From positions 620,001-684,000 of the forward strand of contig CP089464.1 of the NCBI GenBank assembly GCA_026636295.1: a stretch of 64,000 nucleotides of DNA, read 5' to 3'. This document shows positions 1 through 8,631 of this stretch, in pieces. Origin of the DNA: Medakamo hakoo (lineage: Eukaryota > Chlorophyta > Trebouxiophyceae > Coccomyxaceae). The stretch's first letter is position 1; every line of letters begins with the position of its first letter. The notes below the pieces were generated by a model. That model had not been told where the DNA came from, made no database searches, and was given only the letters and a program-made list of their open reading frames with translations. The position numbers and the translations under genes are program-made.

Positions 1-653
1 CGCGGAAGCCCTGACGGAACTGGATGGAAAGGTGAGAGGGGGTGGGGGTGGAGGGGAGGGAAGGGGGGAGGGGTGGGTGAGGCTTTCATGCGCCCGTTTT
101 TTCTCACCTCCCATCCCCCCATCCCCCGTCCCCTCCCGCACCCACGCACACGCCGCAGCCCATCGGCCCGCGCGCCGCCTCCTTCTGGCTGTTCGCCGTG
201 CCCTGGGGCTTCCGCAAGCTGCTGAGCCACGTGGACGCCAAGTACGCGCGGCCGGCTGGAAATCTGGACGTGTGGATCACGGAGTCGGGGTGCGATGGGC
301 CGGGCGAGGCGACGACCCCACTCCCGGCCGTCCTGGACGACACGTTCAGGACAAACTACTACAAGGGCTACGTCGCCGCGGCCGTGGACGCGGCCAAAAC
401 CGGCGGCGTTCCCATCAAAGGCTATTTCGCGTGGTCGCTCCTCGACAATTTCGAGTGGGCGGAAGGGTACGGCTCCCGGTTTGGCATCACGTACGTGGAC
501 TACGGCACGCAGGAGCGGTACCCCAAGGCCTCGGCCAAGTGGTTGGCGGCGAGGTTCAAGGGCGCGCCCAAGACGGCGGACGGAAAGGAGGCGGAGAAGG
601 ACGAGGGTGGCGGGGGTGGCGGGCGGGCGGTCGAGTCAGTGAGTGAGATGTAA
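1..653 (+). CDS. beta-glucosidase, glycoside hydrolase family 1 (3' part)
   Basis: This is the C-terminal part of a GH1 beta-glycosidase, which hydrolyses beta-linked glucosides by a retaining mechanism. The gene starts before the window. Exons are 1..31 and 159..653, with a phase-0 intron 32..158 (GTGAGA to GCAG). The second exon begins PIGPRAASFWLF, the conserved GH1 stretch. It then has DVWITESG, where Glu (codon 282-284) is the expected catalytic nucleophile; the family usually reads TENG, so Ser replaces Asn. GYFAWSLLDNFEWAEGYGSRFG is split here as GYFAWSLLDNFEW and AEGYGSRFG, the aglycone-site Trp region and end of the barrel. A Gly/Glu-rich tail of about 35 residues follows. The TAA stop lies inside a TGTAA element. 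The family call is firm; the natural substrate is unknown. Confidence 0.93.
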
Positions 654-820
654 AAGGCGCACGGGCCGGAGGGGGACTGGTCTTTTTACACGCGCGCGCC
701 CCCCAGACCCCACAGCAGCAAGGGCAGGGCGTGCCGCTCGGCTGGCTGCTGCCGTGGGGCGTGCGTGTGCGTTGCGTGCGTGCGTCGCTAAAAAAAAAAG
801 AAACACCCTCCACCCGCCCC

Positions 821-1874
821 TCAAACCAGCTTGAGCACGGCCCCACCGCCCGGCAGGCTCACCAGGCTGGCCAACCAGGTGCCGTGAGCCACGCACGCGA
901 CCAGGGCGACCAAGTTCAACAGCGAAGAAATGCCGTGCAGCTTGCCAAACTCTTTCTTGAGGGCGGAGATGGTCGCCTCGTCACGCGCGCCTCCCGCCGC
1001 GTTTTCCAGGGCGTACCGTTTGAACATCGACGCCGTCGCCGCCGGTTCGGCGATGAGCAGGTTGCCCAGCGTGGCGGCCAGGCCCACACCCAGGTTGAGC
1101 GCCTGTTTCTGGCCCAGGCCGAAGGCCGGGCAGAGCCAGAGCGTCAGGCCCTGGACCGCGAGCGCCGCGGCCAGGATGGAAAAGTACGCGGGGAAGAGGT
1201 GGGACTGCAGGCGGCCAAAGGTCTGGCGCGGTAGGTTTTTGAACATGAGGATGCCTGGGGTGGGGGTGGGGTGGAAGGTGGGGAGGGAGGCGGGTGAGTG
1301 GCCCACGGACGGCCGCAAGACACAAAAAAAGGCCGCACGCCGCAACCTCCAGCGGGGTGGAGAGGGAGCGGCCGGGGTGGTCGCAGGTCGAGGGGCGGGG
1401 GGACGGGGCGCTGGTGCGCGGGCCTCCTCCCCTCCCCTGCCCCTCCCACACCCCGCGCCTCTCCCCCTCCGCCGCCCTTCCCCTCAACGCACCGGCGAAG
1501 AAGGTCGTGTAGATTGTGGTTCCGAATTGCGTGGCCCAGGCCAGGACGTGCGCGGCCGTCGCGGCGGCGGGGCCGCCAAAGGAGGTGCCGGCGGACAGGA
1601 CGACGGCAGCCGCAATGGCGGCCAGGCGCACGGTCGGTTTGTTGAAGACCGAGGGCGAGAGCATGTCGCCCTGGACGGAGTCGGCCGCGGACGCGGCCGG
1701 GACGGTGGTGAGAGGCGACGGGCGGGGTGGCCGGCGCGGCGCGGCGGCGATGGACGCCCGCCGGGCGGGTGCGGGGACCGCGACGCGGGCAATGCCGCCC
1801 GCACTGGTGGTGCACAAGGCGGAGCTAGGGCTCCGGCGAGCGGTGGAGGCGACGGAAGGGCGGAGGGCCTGCAT
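821..1874 (-). CDS. TMEM205-like (DUF4149) membrane protein with transit-like N-terminus
   Basis: Exons are complement(821..1254, 1493..1874), giving 271 aa. The intron (GTGCGT to CCCAG) splits a Gly codon, so the join reads FFAGILMFKNLPRQTFG. The C-terminal exon carries the TMEM205 signature: LPRQTFGRLQSHLFPAYF, then hydrophobic helices around ILAAALAVQGLTLW and SSLLNLVALVACVAHG. The first 65 or so residues are rich in Ala, Ser, Arg and Pro with few acids, as in algal plastid or mitochondrial presequences, and a first hydrophobic stretch (LAAIAAAVVLSAG) follows. TMEM205 relatives are multi-pass membrane proteins of unclear biochemical role. The start is the first in-frame ATG of the exon and lies only 108 bp from the start of the next gene on the other strand. 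Organelle location is inferred. Confidence 0.85.
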
Positions 1875-1982
1875 TTTGGGGACGCTTTGTTGATGGCACA
1901 GATGGGAAAGAGGTGTGTCGCGCCGTCGTCGTTCCGCAGACGTCCGAACGAAAAGGAAACGAGGCGGCGACAAATAAAACAC
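1875..1982. promoter_or_regulatory. 108-bp shared upstream region between divergent genes
   Basis: The start codons of the TMEM205-like gene (-) and the small one-TM gene (+) are only 108 bp apart. Any promoter of both genes and both 5' UTRs must fit here or overlap the coding regions. I see no clear TATA element. Confidence 0.4.
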
Positions 1983-2249
1983 ATGTCTGGCAAGGCGCCC
2001 GCCGGCGGCGGCGGCGACGACGCACCCCTGCCCTCCCAGCCTGACGCAGCTGGCAGCGCCGCCGGCCCGTCCTCGTCGTCCGGAGTGGGGGCGAGCGGGA
2101 GCGGCGCCCAGGCTGGTGCGCAGCAACAACCACCCGCTGCGATCCCCGTCCTGGGCGACCTCGGCCTGGCGCCCGCGCTCATCGTCTTCGCCCTCGTCTT
2201 ACTCGAGTGGTACCGGTCCTCCTTTGCGCCGCGCGGGTGCAGCTGTTAG
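1983..2249 (+). CDS. small one-TM (tail-anchored?) protein, unassigned
   Basis: This intronless ORF encodes 88 aa and starts at an ATG just inside the short gap to the divergent gene. Residues 1-52 are low-complexity Gly, Ala, Ser, Pro and Gln. Residues about 56-74 (GDLGLAPALIVFALVLLEW) form a single hydrophobic segment followed by YRSSFAPRGCSC, so it would be tail-anchored with a short Cys-containing lumenal end. The overall plan (disordered N-terminus, one C-terminal TM) recalls Sec61-beta or small TOM/TIM subunits, but I see none of their diagnostic residues. It could be a lineage-specific small membrane protein. The ORF is short and compositionally biased, so transcription evidence matters. 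Confidence 0.45.
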   Translation: MSGKAPAGGGGDDAPLPSQPDAAGSAAGPSSSSGVGASGSGAQAGAQQQPPAAIPVLGDLGLAPALIVFALVLLEWYRSSFAPRGCSC

Positions 2250-2525
2250 TGTGGAGCGCTGGCCGGCGCGGGCCCCAGTGCTGGACGAGTTCCGCGCGCG
2301 CATGTGAAAATCATTGCCTTTTTGCGACCGCCGTGTTGGGGGCTCGCCAGACCCTCGAGGCCCGGACTTTTTTGGGGTTGACGGCTTGTGGTGTGTCTGA
2401 GGACTCCTCGGGTCTGCGGGAGGTTTGGCGGTGGCGAAGAGTTGTAGTTCAGTCTTAGGATTTTTGGTCGACGTTTTCCCGCGGTCTTCACTTGCTATTT
2501 ATTTTCTCGCTGCTGTCAAACCATC

Positions 2526-3507
2526 ATGGCCCTCTCCACGTCCGCCGCCCGCCTGGCCCGCGCAGCCGCCCGCCGCGTCATGGCCGCCGCTAGTAGTGCG
2601 CATGTTCAACCGGCTCCGCCTCCGCAGCGTCGCGGCCTAGCGACGCTGGTGGCCCGGTCCCGGCCCGCGCTCTCTTCTCGCCTGCCGGCGTCGACGGCTG
2701 GGCCGACCACTTTCACGCAGCACCGCCGGGCTACGGCAGCCTTTGCGTCCGCGTCCGGCAATGCGGGCCTGGTCGAGGCCCTCGCCGACGAGATTAAGTA
2801 TGAAGCCGAAAACTATGAGGCGCCAGAGGTACGGAGGTGGCGGAGTTTTTCCTTTCTTTTTTTGCATGCCCGGCGTGGCCAGCAACCTGCAACCCGCGCC
2901 CGCGCTCTCACCATGCCATCCCAATTTTCCCATACAGGGCGTCACGTCCCCGCCCTCCGGCTGGGGCTTGGATGAAGCCCCCGGCGACACGCTCGTCACG
3001 CTGACCCGGCCCGGCATCGCGTCGGGCGAGCTGGTCACGGTCGAGCTGCTGGTGGACGAGCAGGACGACGGCGACGAGGATGCCGCGCTGTTTGAAGCCG
3101 ACGACGAGGATGAGGACGGCGACGGCGATGAAGACTCTGACGACCTGGACTTTGACGACTCCGTCATCTTCATGGCCGCTGTCGCCAAAGGCGAGAGCGC
3201 CCTGGTTTTCGAGTGCCGGTCGGATGGGACGTTCCTGCAGGTCCTGTCCGTCTCGCTGGAGCCCAACCCGGACGCGGTGAAGGAGGGGGAGGAAGACGAG
3301 GACGAGGACTTGTTCGCGGACGACACGGCCTACTCCGGTCCGCTGTACGACGAGCTGGACGAGCGCTTGCAAGCGGAATTTGAGTCGTACCTGGCCGCCC
3401 GCGGCATCACCGCGGAGTTTGGTGGGTGGCTGGCCGCGTACGCGTCCGACAAAGAACAGCGCGAGTACGTGGCGTGGTTGAAGAAGGTCAAGGAATTTGT
3501 GTCTTGA
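2526..3507 (+). CDS. MAM33: mitochondrial acidic matrix protein p32/MAM33 (mitochondrial glycoprotein family)
   Basis: Exons are 2526..2828 and 2938..3507, giving 290 aa with a phase-0 intron (GTACGG to TACAG). The N-terminus is Arg/Ala/Ser-rich (MALSTSAARLARAAARRVMA), a good mitochondrial presequence. The mature part matches the p32/gC1qBP/MAM33 family: a helix GLVEALADEIKYEAENYE, a beta sheet region with VTVELLVDEQ, a very acidic loop (about residues 165-190), then VIFMAAVAKGESALVFEC and FLQVLSVSLEP. The C-terminal helices follow (LYDELDERLQAEFESYLAARGI, written in parts, and YVAWLKKVKEFVS). Family members form acidic trimeric rings in the matrix that act in mitochondrial ribosome and oxidative-phosphorylation maintenance. 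Length is typical. Confidence 0.93.
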
Positions 3508-3532
3508 TGGGTGGGGGGACGGGAAGAGAACG

Positions 3533-3575
3533 GGTGTGTGTGTGTGCTGTGTGTGCGTGTGTGTGTGTGTGTGTT
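3533..3575 (+). repeat. (TG)n microsatellite
   Basis: An imperfect TG dinucleotide tract lies just after the MAM33 stop, in the 141-bp gap between convergent genes. Confidence 0.9.
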
Positions 3576-3648
3576 GGGCCGCGGGAGGGTGGAATCGGGG
3601 CATGGAAAACCGAAAAGACATGAACACGAAAGAGGCCTCTCACTCTCC

Positions 3649-5469
3649 TCAGCCCGCCCCATCATCGCCGCCCCGCGAGACGACGTGAATGACGCCCTGC
3701 CTCCACAAATGTTGCGCCAACTTCAACGGGATGCGCATGGTGGTGTCTTTGTTGTCCCACCCGCCGTCAGGCGTGACGACGGCCGGCCGGTCAGGCGTGG
3801 CAGCCAGGGCGGCCGCGAAGAAGCGCCGCTCGTCGTCGCCAAACCCCGACGCGGCGAGGCCCGGCGGCGGGGGGTGCTCCCCGTCCATGCTGTCCTCGTC
3901 GCTCTCCTCATCCGTGGACTCGGTCTCAGACCCGCTCATTTGGACCATGTGCGTGTCCCGTGGGTTGCGCAGGGACGACACCACGTCAAAGAGCCAGGGG
4001 TCGCCGCGCCCCGCGGCGACCAGGTGGAAGCATTTCGGTACCCGGCACGCAGTGAGCGAGCCGACCGTCGGAGCGGGTCCCACGTCTGCCACCTGGGTTG
4101 GGTACGGCGGCATGCGGTGCGCAAAGAAGTCGGCGGCCATCGCGTCCACGGCGGCGTCGCACAAACTGTTTTCGCAGTCTTGGGGCTCCGCCTCGACCGC
4201 TGCGGCGAGGGCGCGCAGCACGGCCGCAAGCCGAGCTGCAACCGGTGGAACGGATCCAACCGGATTTGCCAACCTTGCCGCTGAAGGCGACTTTCCAGGA
4301 GGCCGTGGTACCGCCTTCAGTAGCGCTCTTTGCCTGCGTGCCTCCATGTCGCGTTGGACGGCTGCACCGAGCCCGCAGCTGTACACAGCGCCCGGCGTCA
4401 GGGAGCTGCGCAGGCACAGCCCCAACCCGGTCGGACGCGACACCTGAGCCACTCTACAGATGTCAGCATGATGCCTCACGTCCGTGGCGTCGGACCAAGG
4501 CAGTGCAGACTCCGCCCCGCCGGCGGCGACGCACACCGCCGACTTGGCCAGGTCGCCCAGCGTCCACGACTGAAAAGCAGAGACGGTCAGGTGGTTGGAC
4601 GCCGCGCCCCCACCGTCCAGGGTGGCCGCCTGGTGGATGGTGCCGCGCGGGATGTACAGGACGTCGCCCGGCGACAGCGTCGCCTCCAGGGTCGGCCTGC
4701 GCGAGCTGGGGAGCGTCAAGTCGCCGCTAGGCTCGAGCTTCAAACGCTCGTCCGCGCTGTCCGGCTCGTACACCCGCCACGCCTTGCGCCCCTCGACCTG
4801 GATGACAAAGACGTCCACGTCATCCCAGTGGGGTGCAAGGCCCTGCGAGCCGCCGGCGGGGGTGAGGTAGGCATTGGTGCCGACCAGGCAGCCCAAGTCC
4901 CGCTCCAGCGCAGCGACCAGGCGCCACACCCCGTCGTCCCAGCGCTGCGGGTGGTGGACCTGGAGGGTCGCACCGCCCGACTTCATCAACCGGCGCCTGT
5001 CCGACGGGCTGGCGGGGCAGCCAAAAGGCGTGACGCCCGGGTCGGTGCGGCGGCCGTCCACGTATCGGGCGGCGACGACGTCGGCACCCCACGCCAGCGG
5101 CCGCCCGCTGACCTCGGCGCGGTCAAGGAGCGCGTCCGTTGACGGCAGGCAGGTCGCCGCCCACGCTTTCCGAGCGGGAGTGGCCTTGAACACGGTGGCC
5201 TTCCACTCCCAGGTCTTGGAGAAGAAGTCGCGCGCCCCGCCCGTCAAGAACGCGACGGGGTCCGCGTCGATGGCGAGGCCAGCCGCGATGGCCGCGGGTG
5301 GGAGCGGCGGCGGCGGAGGACACGGTGGAGGCCGCGCGGCCGACCGCGCCCGCCGCCCGTCACTAGGGCTCAGTGCCACCGTGGCTTTAACTTCGACCAC
5401 GGCTCCCCGGCGCACGGGCGGGCGGGACGGGCCCGCCTCATCGTCGGGCGCACGCCGCTTGAGTGGCAT
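3649..5469 (-). CDS. JmjC-domain 2-oxoglutarate/Fe(II) oxygenase, NO66/MINA53 (ribosomal oxygenase) type
   Basis: This single exon encodes 606 aa from the ATG at 5469 (MPLKRRAPDDEAG). An upstream in-frame extension has no better start. The cupin core carries the facial triad of ribosomal oxygenases: His214 and Asp216 in PHWDDVDVFVIQVEGRKAWR, and His279 in GDVLYIPRGTIHQA. DVDVFVIQVEGRKAWRVYEP is typical of the MINA53/NO66 branch, which hydroxylates histidines of ribosomal proteins (uL2/uL15) in the nucleus. The N-terminus is basic and Pro-rich. After the JmjC core comes a helical dimerisation-type region, then a Glu/Asp/Ser stretch (ETESTDEESDEDS) at about residues 525-540 and a C-terminal winged-helix-like end. 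Subfamily assignment rests on motif similarity; histone demethylation is less likely. Confidence 0.85.
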   Translation of the reverse strand: MPLKRRAPDDEAGPSRPPVRRGAVVEVKATVALSPSDGRRARSAARPPPCPPPPPLPPAAIAAGLAIDADPVAFLTGGARDFFSKTWEWKATVFKATPARKAWAATCLPSTDALLDRAEVSGRPLAWGADVVAARYVDGRRTDPGVTPFGCPASPSDRRRLMKSGGATLQVHHPQRWDDGVWRLVAALERDLGCLVGTNAYLTPAGGSQGLAPHWDDVDVFVIQVEGRKAWRVYEPDSADERLKLEPSGDLTLPSSRRPTLEATLSPGDVLYIPRGTIHQAATLDGGGAASNHLTVSAFQSWTLGDLAKSAVCVAAGGAESALPWSDATDVRHHADICRVAQVSRPTGLGLCLRSSLTPGAVYSCGLGAAVQRDMEARRQRALLKAVPRPPGKSPSAARLANPVGSVPPVAARLAAVLRALAAAVEAEPQDCENSLCDAAVDAMAADFFAHRMPPYPTQVADVGPAPTVGSLTACRVPKCFHLVAAGRGDPWLFDVVSSLRNPRDTHMVQMSGSETESTDEESDEDSMDGEHPPPPGLAASGFGDDERRFFAAALAATPDRPAVVTPDGGWDNKDTTMRIPLKLAQHLWRQGVIHVVSRGGDDGAG

Positions 5470-5753
5470 GCGCCGCACACTCCTGAACGTGAGAATGTGC
5501 AGCAGCACCCGACCTGCCACCCTCCACATTTTCGTTCCGCCGTTCACAACGGAGACCCAACGCACGCGCAAACTTCGACGACGCACACCGAGATGCAAGA
5601 CGCCCCGTCCTCACACGACGCGCAATTCTCACATCTACAAACACAAGAAAGCCCGCGCACGCCGCACCCCGCTCGTCTGTCCTCGCACGAGCCGGGACCG
5701 TCGCGCACCCCAGGTCGCGGCGAGGGCTAGGGTCTCCTCCCCCTCGTCCATCC

Positions 5754-6699
5754 TCACCGCTTCCCAAAGCCTTTGGCCGTCGCCGCCTTTGGCCGCCGCC
5801 CCTTGGCGACAGCGTCAGGCTTGGCAGCCGACCCCGGTGCCTGCCCACCACCGGCCGGCACGACCACCGCCCCCGTCGACCCCAGCTCCAGCGCTTGCGC
5901 GGGGCTCAGCGTCTTTCCAGGCCCACCCCCTCCATCCAGCCCCAGCCGCACGGGCCCACGCCCCTGCCCAGCCCGCCGCTGCTCCACTTTGGCCCGCACT
6001 GCCGCCTTGAGCGCCGCCCCATCCATGCGTTCCACGTCTCCGTTCGGCCCGACCCCTCTCCCGTCCGTCGCGCGCGCCGACGCGGCCGCGCGCGTCGCTT
6101 CCAGCACCACCTCTTCCAACGCCCGGTCCAGCATGCCTGGCAAGAGGGTGACGAGGACGGGGTCGGCCGTGCCGGTGAAGGTCGACCAGTGTTCGGCGAT
6201 GGCGACGACCTCCTGGGGCGCCATGCCACCAAACAAGGCCAGGCGCGGCAGTTTTTCTTCCGGGCGCGTGGTGAAGGGCGAGGCGCGGAAGGAGGGAGGG
6301 GAGGTCGAAGCGTCCAGGACGGCTTGACGCACACTGCCGTCCAACATCTCCGAACTGCAGTGGCTGACAGCAAACCCCGGCTCCATGGCGTGGAACCAGG
6401 CTTGGACGGCGGCCGCGTCCGCGGGCGACAAGCCGACCAGCAGCACGCCGCGCGGGCCAAAGCCGGGCGCGGCGTCGTCCGCGTCCAAGGCGTGGAGGTG
6501 GGTGCCAGCTGATGTGGCCAGGGGTCTTGCTGCGTGGCGGCGGGCCTGCTTTGTTGTTGTTGTTGGTGGTGTGTTGGGGGTGTGTGACGGACGGGGTTGG
6601 AAGTGGCGGGTCGAGGGCGCCCCGAACACAGCCGCAGCGCCGCAGCGACTCCGCTCTCTTTTCGGTGCCGGGCGACCGACAGCGGCTTCTATTAATCAT
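5754..6699 (-). CDS. conserved protein of unknown function, organelle-targeted (5' end uncertain)
   Basis: The frame 5754..6629 is open and encodes a globular protein. It contains VLLVGLSPADAAAVQAWFHAMEP, split here as VLLVGLSP and AVQAWFHAMEP, and later LPRLALFGGMAPQEVVAIAE, followed by a basic Gly/Ala/Lys-rich C-terminus ending KGFGKR. This layout recalls small plant/cyanobacterial domains of the DUF3783 kind, but the match is weak. The open frame has no ATG of its own near the start (GTG at 6629). A plausible model has exon 1 from ATG 6699 (MINRSRCRSPGTEKRAESLR), a short intron ending AAAGCAG near 6557, then ARRHAARPLATSAG. The Arg/Ala-rich start suggests an organelle presequence. The donor of that intron (GTTCGG) is weak. 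Confidence 0.6.
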
Positions 6700-7042
6700 G
6701 GCCGCACCTCGGCCGAGTCTAGCACACGTCTGAGCACCCGTCCAAGTGTAGCGATGCGGCGCGTCACAGCCTCCCCCCCCCCCAACACGACGCACCTCAC
6801 GCCGCGCGGCGACGCTAGCCGCACGCATTGCTCGCCGCGGTTGCGTCGGCGCGCTCGTGCTGCAGCAGGCCGGCGCGCTGGTGTCACGGCTGGCTGACCG
6901 TGCACAGGCCGGGCCTGGCAGCGGGCAGGCCGGCATGGTTTGAAGGAGAAGGGCGCGGGCGCTGTGTGTGTCGGGCACGAGAAAAGGCTGTGAGGCCCAC
7001 ACCGTGTTTCTGCTCACAAGCGTGTGACCGGCCGCGAACCGA
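6700..7042. promoter_or_regulatory. divergent upstream region
   Basis: This 343-bp gap lies between the divergent unassigned gene (-) and the methyltransferase gene (+). It holds a poly-C run near 6773-6785 and no convincing ORF or RNA gene. Confidence 0.35.
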
Positions 7043-8059
7043 ATGCCGTCTATCCACCTCCGCCACGGCCAGACCCGGCCGGCGCGGGCTCCCGCGCCGC
7101 GCCTGGCACGCCTGGAGTCCCCAAGGAATCCGCCACCCCTGCGTCGGGCCCGTCCGCGTGACGAAGGCGCCGGGCCCCAATCTCCACCCACCAGCGCCAC
7201 AGCGACCCGCGCGACCACCCGCCGGGACTTTGTCCTCGCCGCGGCCGCCCTCACCCCCTGCGCCTGCGCCCTGTGCGCCACCCGCACAGCCGGCTACAAA
7301 CGTTTTTTCGCCAAAGCCATGGCCGAAATGATGGAGGGGTACGAGGAAAACGTGGCGCCCGTCAAGGCCCGCCTGTTTGCGACGCACCTGGGCGCGCTCC
7401 GCGCGGCCGCGCCCGCGCGGCCGCTGGCCGTCCTGGACCTCGGCGTCGGCGCCGCGCCCAACGCCAAGTACTTGAGCGCCGCAGGCCCCGGTGTCGTCGG
7501 CCGCGTCGTGGGCGTGGACCCCAACCCGTTCATGTTCGGGTACGCGACGGCCGCGGCCGCAGCAGCCGGGTTTTCCGTCGCGTGTGGGGAAGAAGCCGCT
7601 CGCGCGGCGCTGGAGGACGAGGACGGGGCGGAAGGCAGCGCGCCGCCTCCTTCCCCTTCCCGTCCCACTTTTTCCACCGTTCAGGCGCCCGCGGAAGCCC
7701 TGCCCTTCCCGGACGCGTCGTTCGACGCCGTCGTCTGCACGCTCGTCCTCTGCTCCGTCGCGTCCGTCCCGGACGCTCTCACCGAAGCGGCCCGCGTCCT
7801 GCGCCCGGGCGGGCGTTTCATCTTCTCCGAACACACGGTCGTCGGCTGGAAGGACCGGCCGGTGCTGCGCGCCGCACAGACGGCCTTCAACCCGCTCCAG
7901 CAGTTGCTGGCCGACGGGTGTCACTTGACGCGCGACGCGGCGGGGGCCATTGCCAGCGCGCCCGGTTTGAAGACGCTGAGCCTGGACAGGTTTGATGTGG
8001 AGGGCATGGGCTTCATTGGCCCGCACGTGGCTGGGGCGGCGGAGCGAGTGGTGTTGTAG
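7043..8059 (+). CDS. METTL7-like class I SAM-dependent methyltransferase with twin-arginine leader
   Basis: This intronless gene encodes 338 aa. The Rossmann core shows LDLGVGAAPNAKYL (SAM motif I), GVDPNPFMFGYA (acidic loop, motif II), AEALPFPDASFDAVVCTLVL (motif III/IV) and EAARVLRPGGRFIFSEH. This order and wording are those of the METTL7/UbiE-like branch, which includes thiol methyltransferases. The N-terminal 55 residues are basic and Pro-rich, then TRRDFVLAAAALTPCACAL follows: twin Arg plus a hydrophobic stretch, as in thylakoid Tat-dependent lumen precursors. A Glu/Ser/Pro-rich insert (about residues 190-212) interrupts the core between motifs II and III. The substrate is unknown. A lumenal or membrane-anchored plastid location is inferred. 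Confidence 0.85.
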   Translation: MPSIHLRHGQTRPARAPAPRLARLESPRNPPPLRRARPRDEGAGPQSPPTSATATRATTRRDFVLAAAALTPCACALCATRTAGYKRFFAKAMAEMMEGYEENVAPVKARLFATHLGALRAAAPARPLAVLDLGVGAAPNAKYLSAAGPGVVGRVVGVDPNPFMFGYATAAAAAAGFSVACGEEAARAALEDEDGAEGSAPPPSPSRPTFSTVQAPAEALPFPDASFDAVVCTLVLCSVASVPDALTEAARVLRPGGRFIFSEHTVVGWKDRPVLRAAQTAFNPLQQLLADGCHLTRDAAGAIASAPGLKTLSLDRFDVEGMGFIGPHVAGAAERVVL

Positions 8060-8631
8060 AGGCGGGCCAGTGTGTGGTGCGTATTGATGTTGAGATGAGA
8101 TGGAGAGAGCAGTGGGACGAGGGGCCAGGTCGGCCCCAGCCCCCAAACTGAGGGTCAGTTTGCCTTTCTCTCACCTCTTTTTCTCCTTGCCCACGCTTTC
8201 CTCCCCAACAAAGACACCCACACGCACACAAGGAGCCCGGCCCGCGCCGCGTGCGTGACCGCGCCCCTCAGGTCCAAGCCAAGGCCAGACCTGCGCAGAG
8301 AGGACGACACAGCAGGTGTGCGGAAGGAGGAGAGAATTGCAGAGCGCGCCGCGCAAAAAAAAAACACCCCACCGCGCCACCGCGGATGCCGCCCGTGTTT
8401 GAGATGGATCGCCCTCGTGCCAATGCCAAAACACGTGCGCGGTGCTGTTGGCGCCAAGGTGGCGTGCTGGAGTGTCGTTTTTCGGGCCACGCCGGTCGGT
8501 GGTGCGACAGAGGAGACGCATCGGCTGCCGCGGCGGCCTTCCCTCTCCCCCCCTCCGCGAGTGCCCGCCCGCCCGCTCACGCCCTCCACGCTGCACCACA
8601 ACACAGCTCGCTCCTCAGACAACACATACAA
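8060..8631. other. 572-bp gap upstream of eIF4G
   Basis: This gap must contain the 3' UTR of the methyltransferase gene and the promoter and 5' UTR of eIF4G. It has CT-rich and A-run segments. Open frames on both strands are compositional shadows; none resembles a protein family. Confidence 0.4.

Noticed and set aside
1983-2249. Calling the small one-TM protein Sec61-beta
   Set aside because: Only the size and tail-anchor layout fit; the conserved residues before and in the Sec61-beta TM helix are absent.
7582-7684. Possible intron in the METTL7-like gene (GTGTGG to TTCAG)
   Set aside because: Its length is not a multiple of three, so removing it would break the frame that continues into motif III; treated as a coding insertion.
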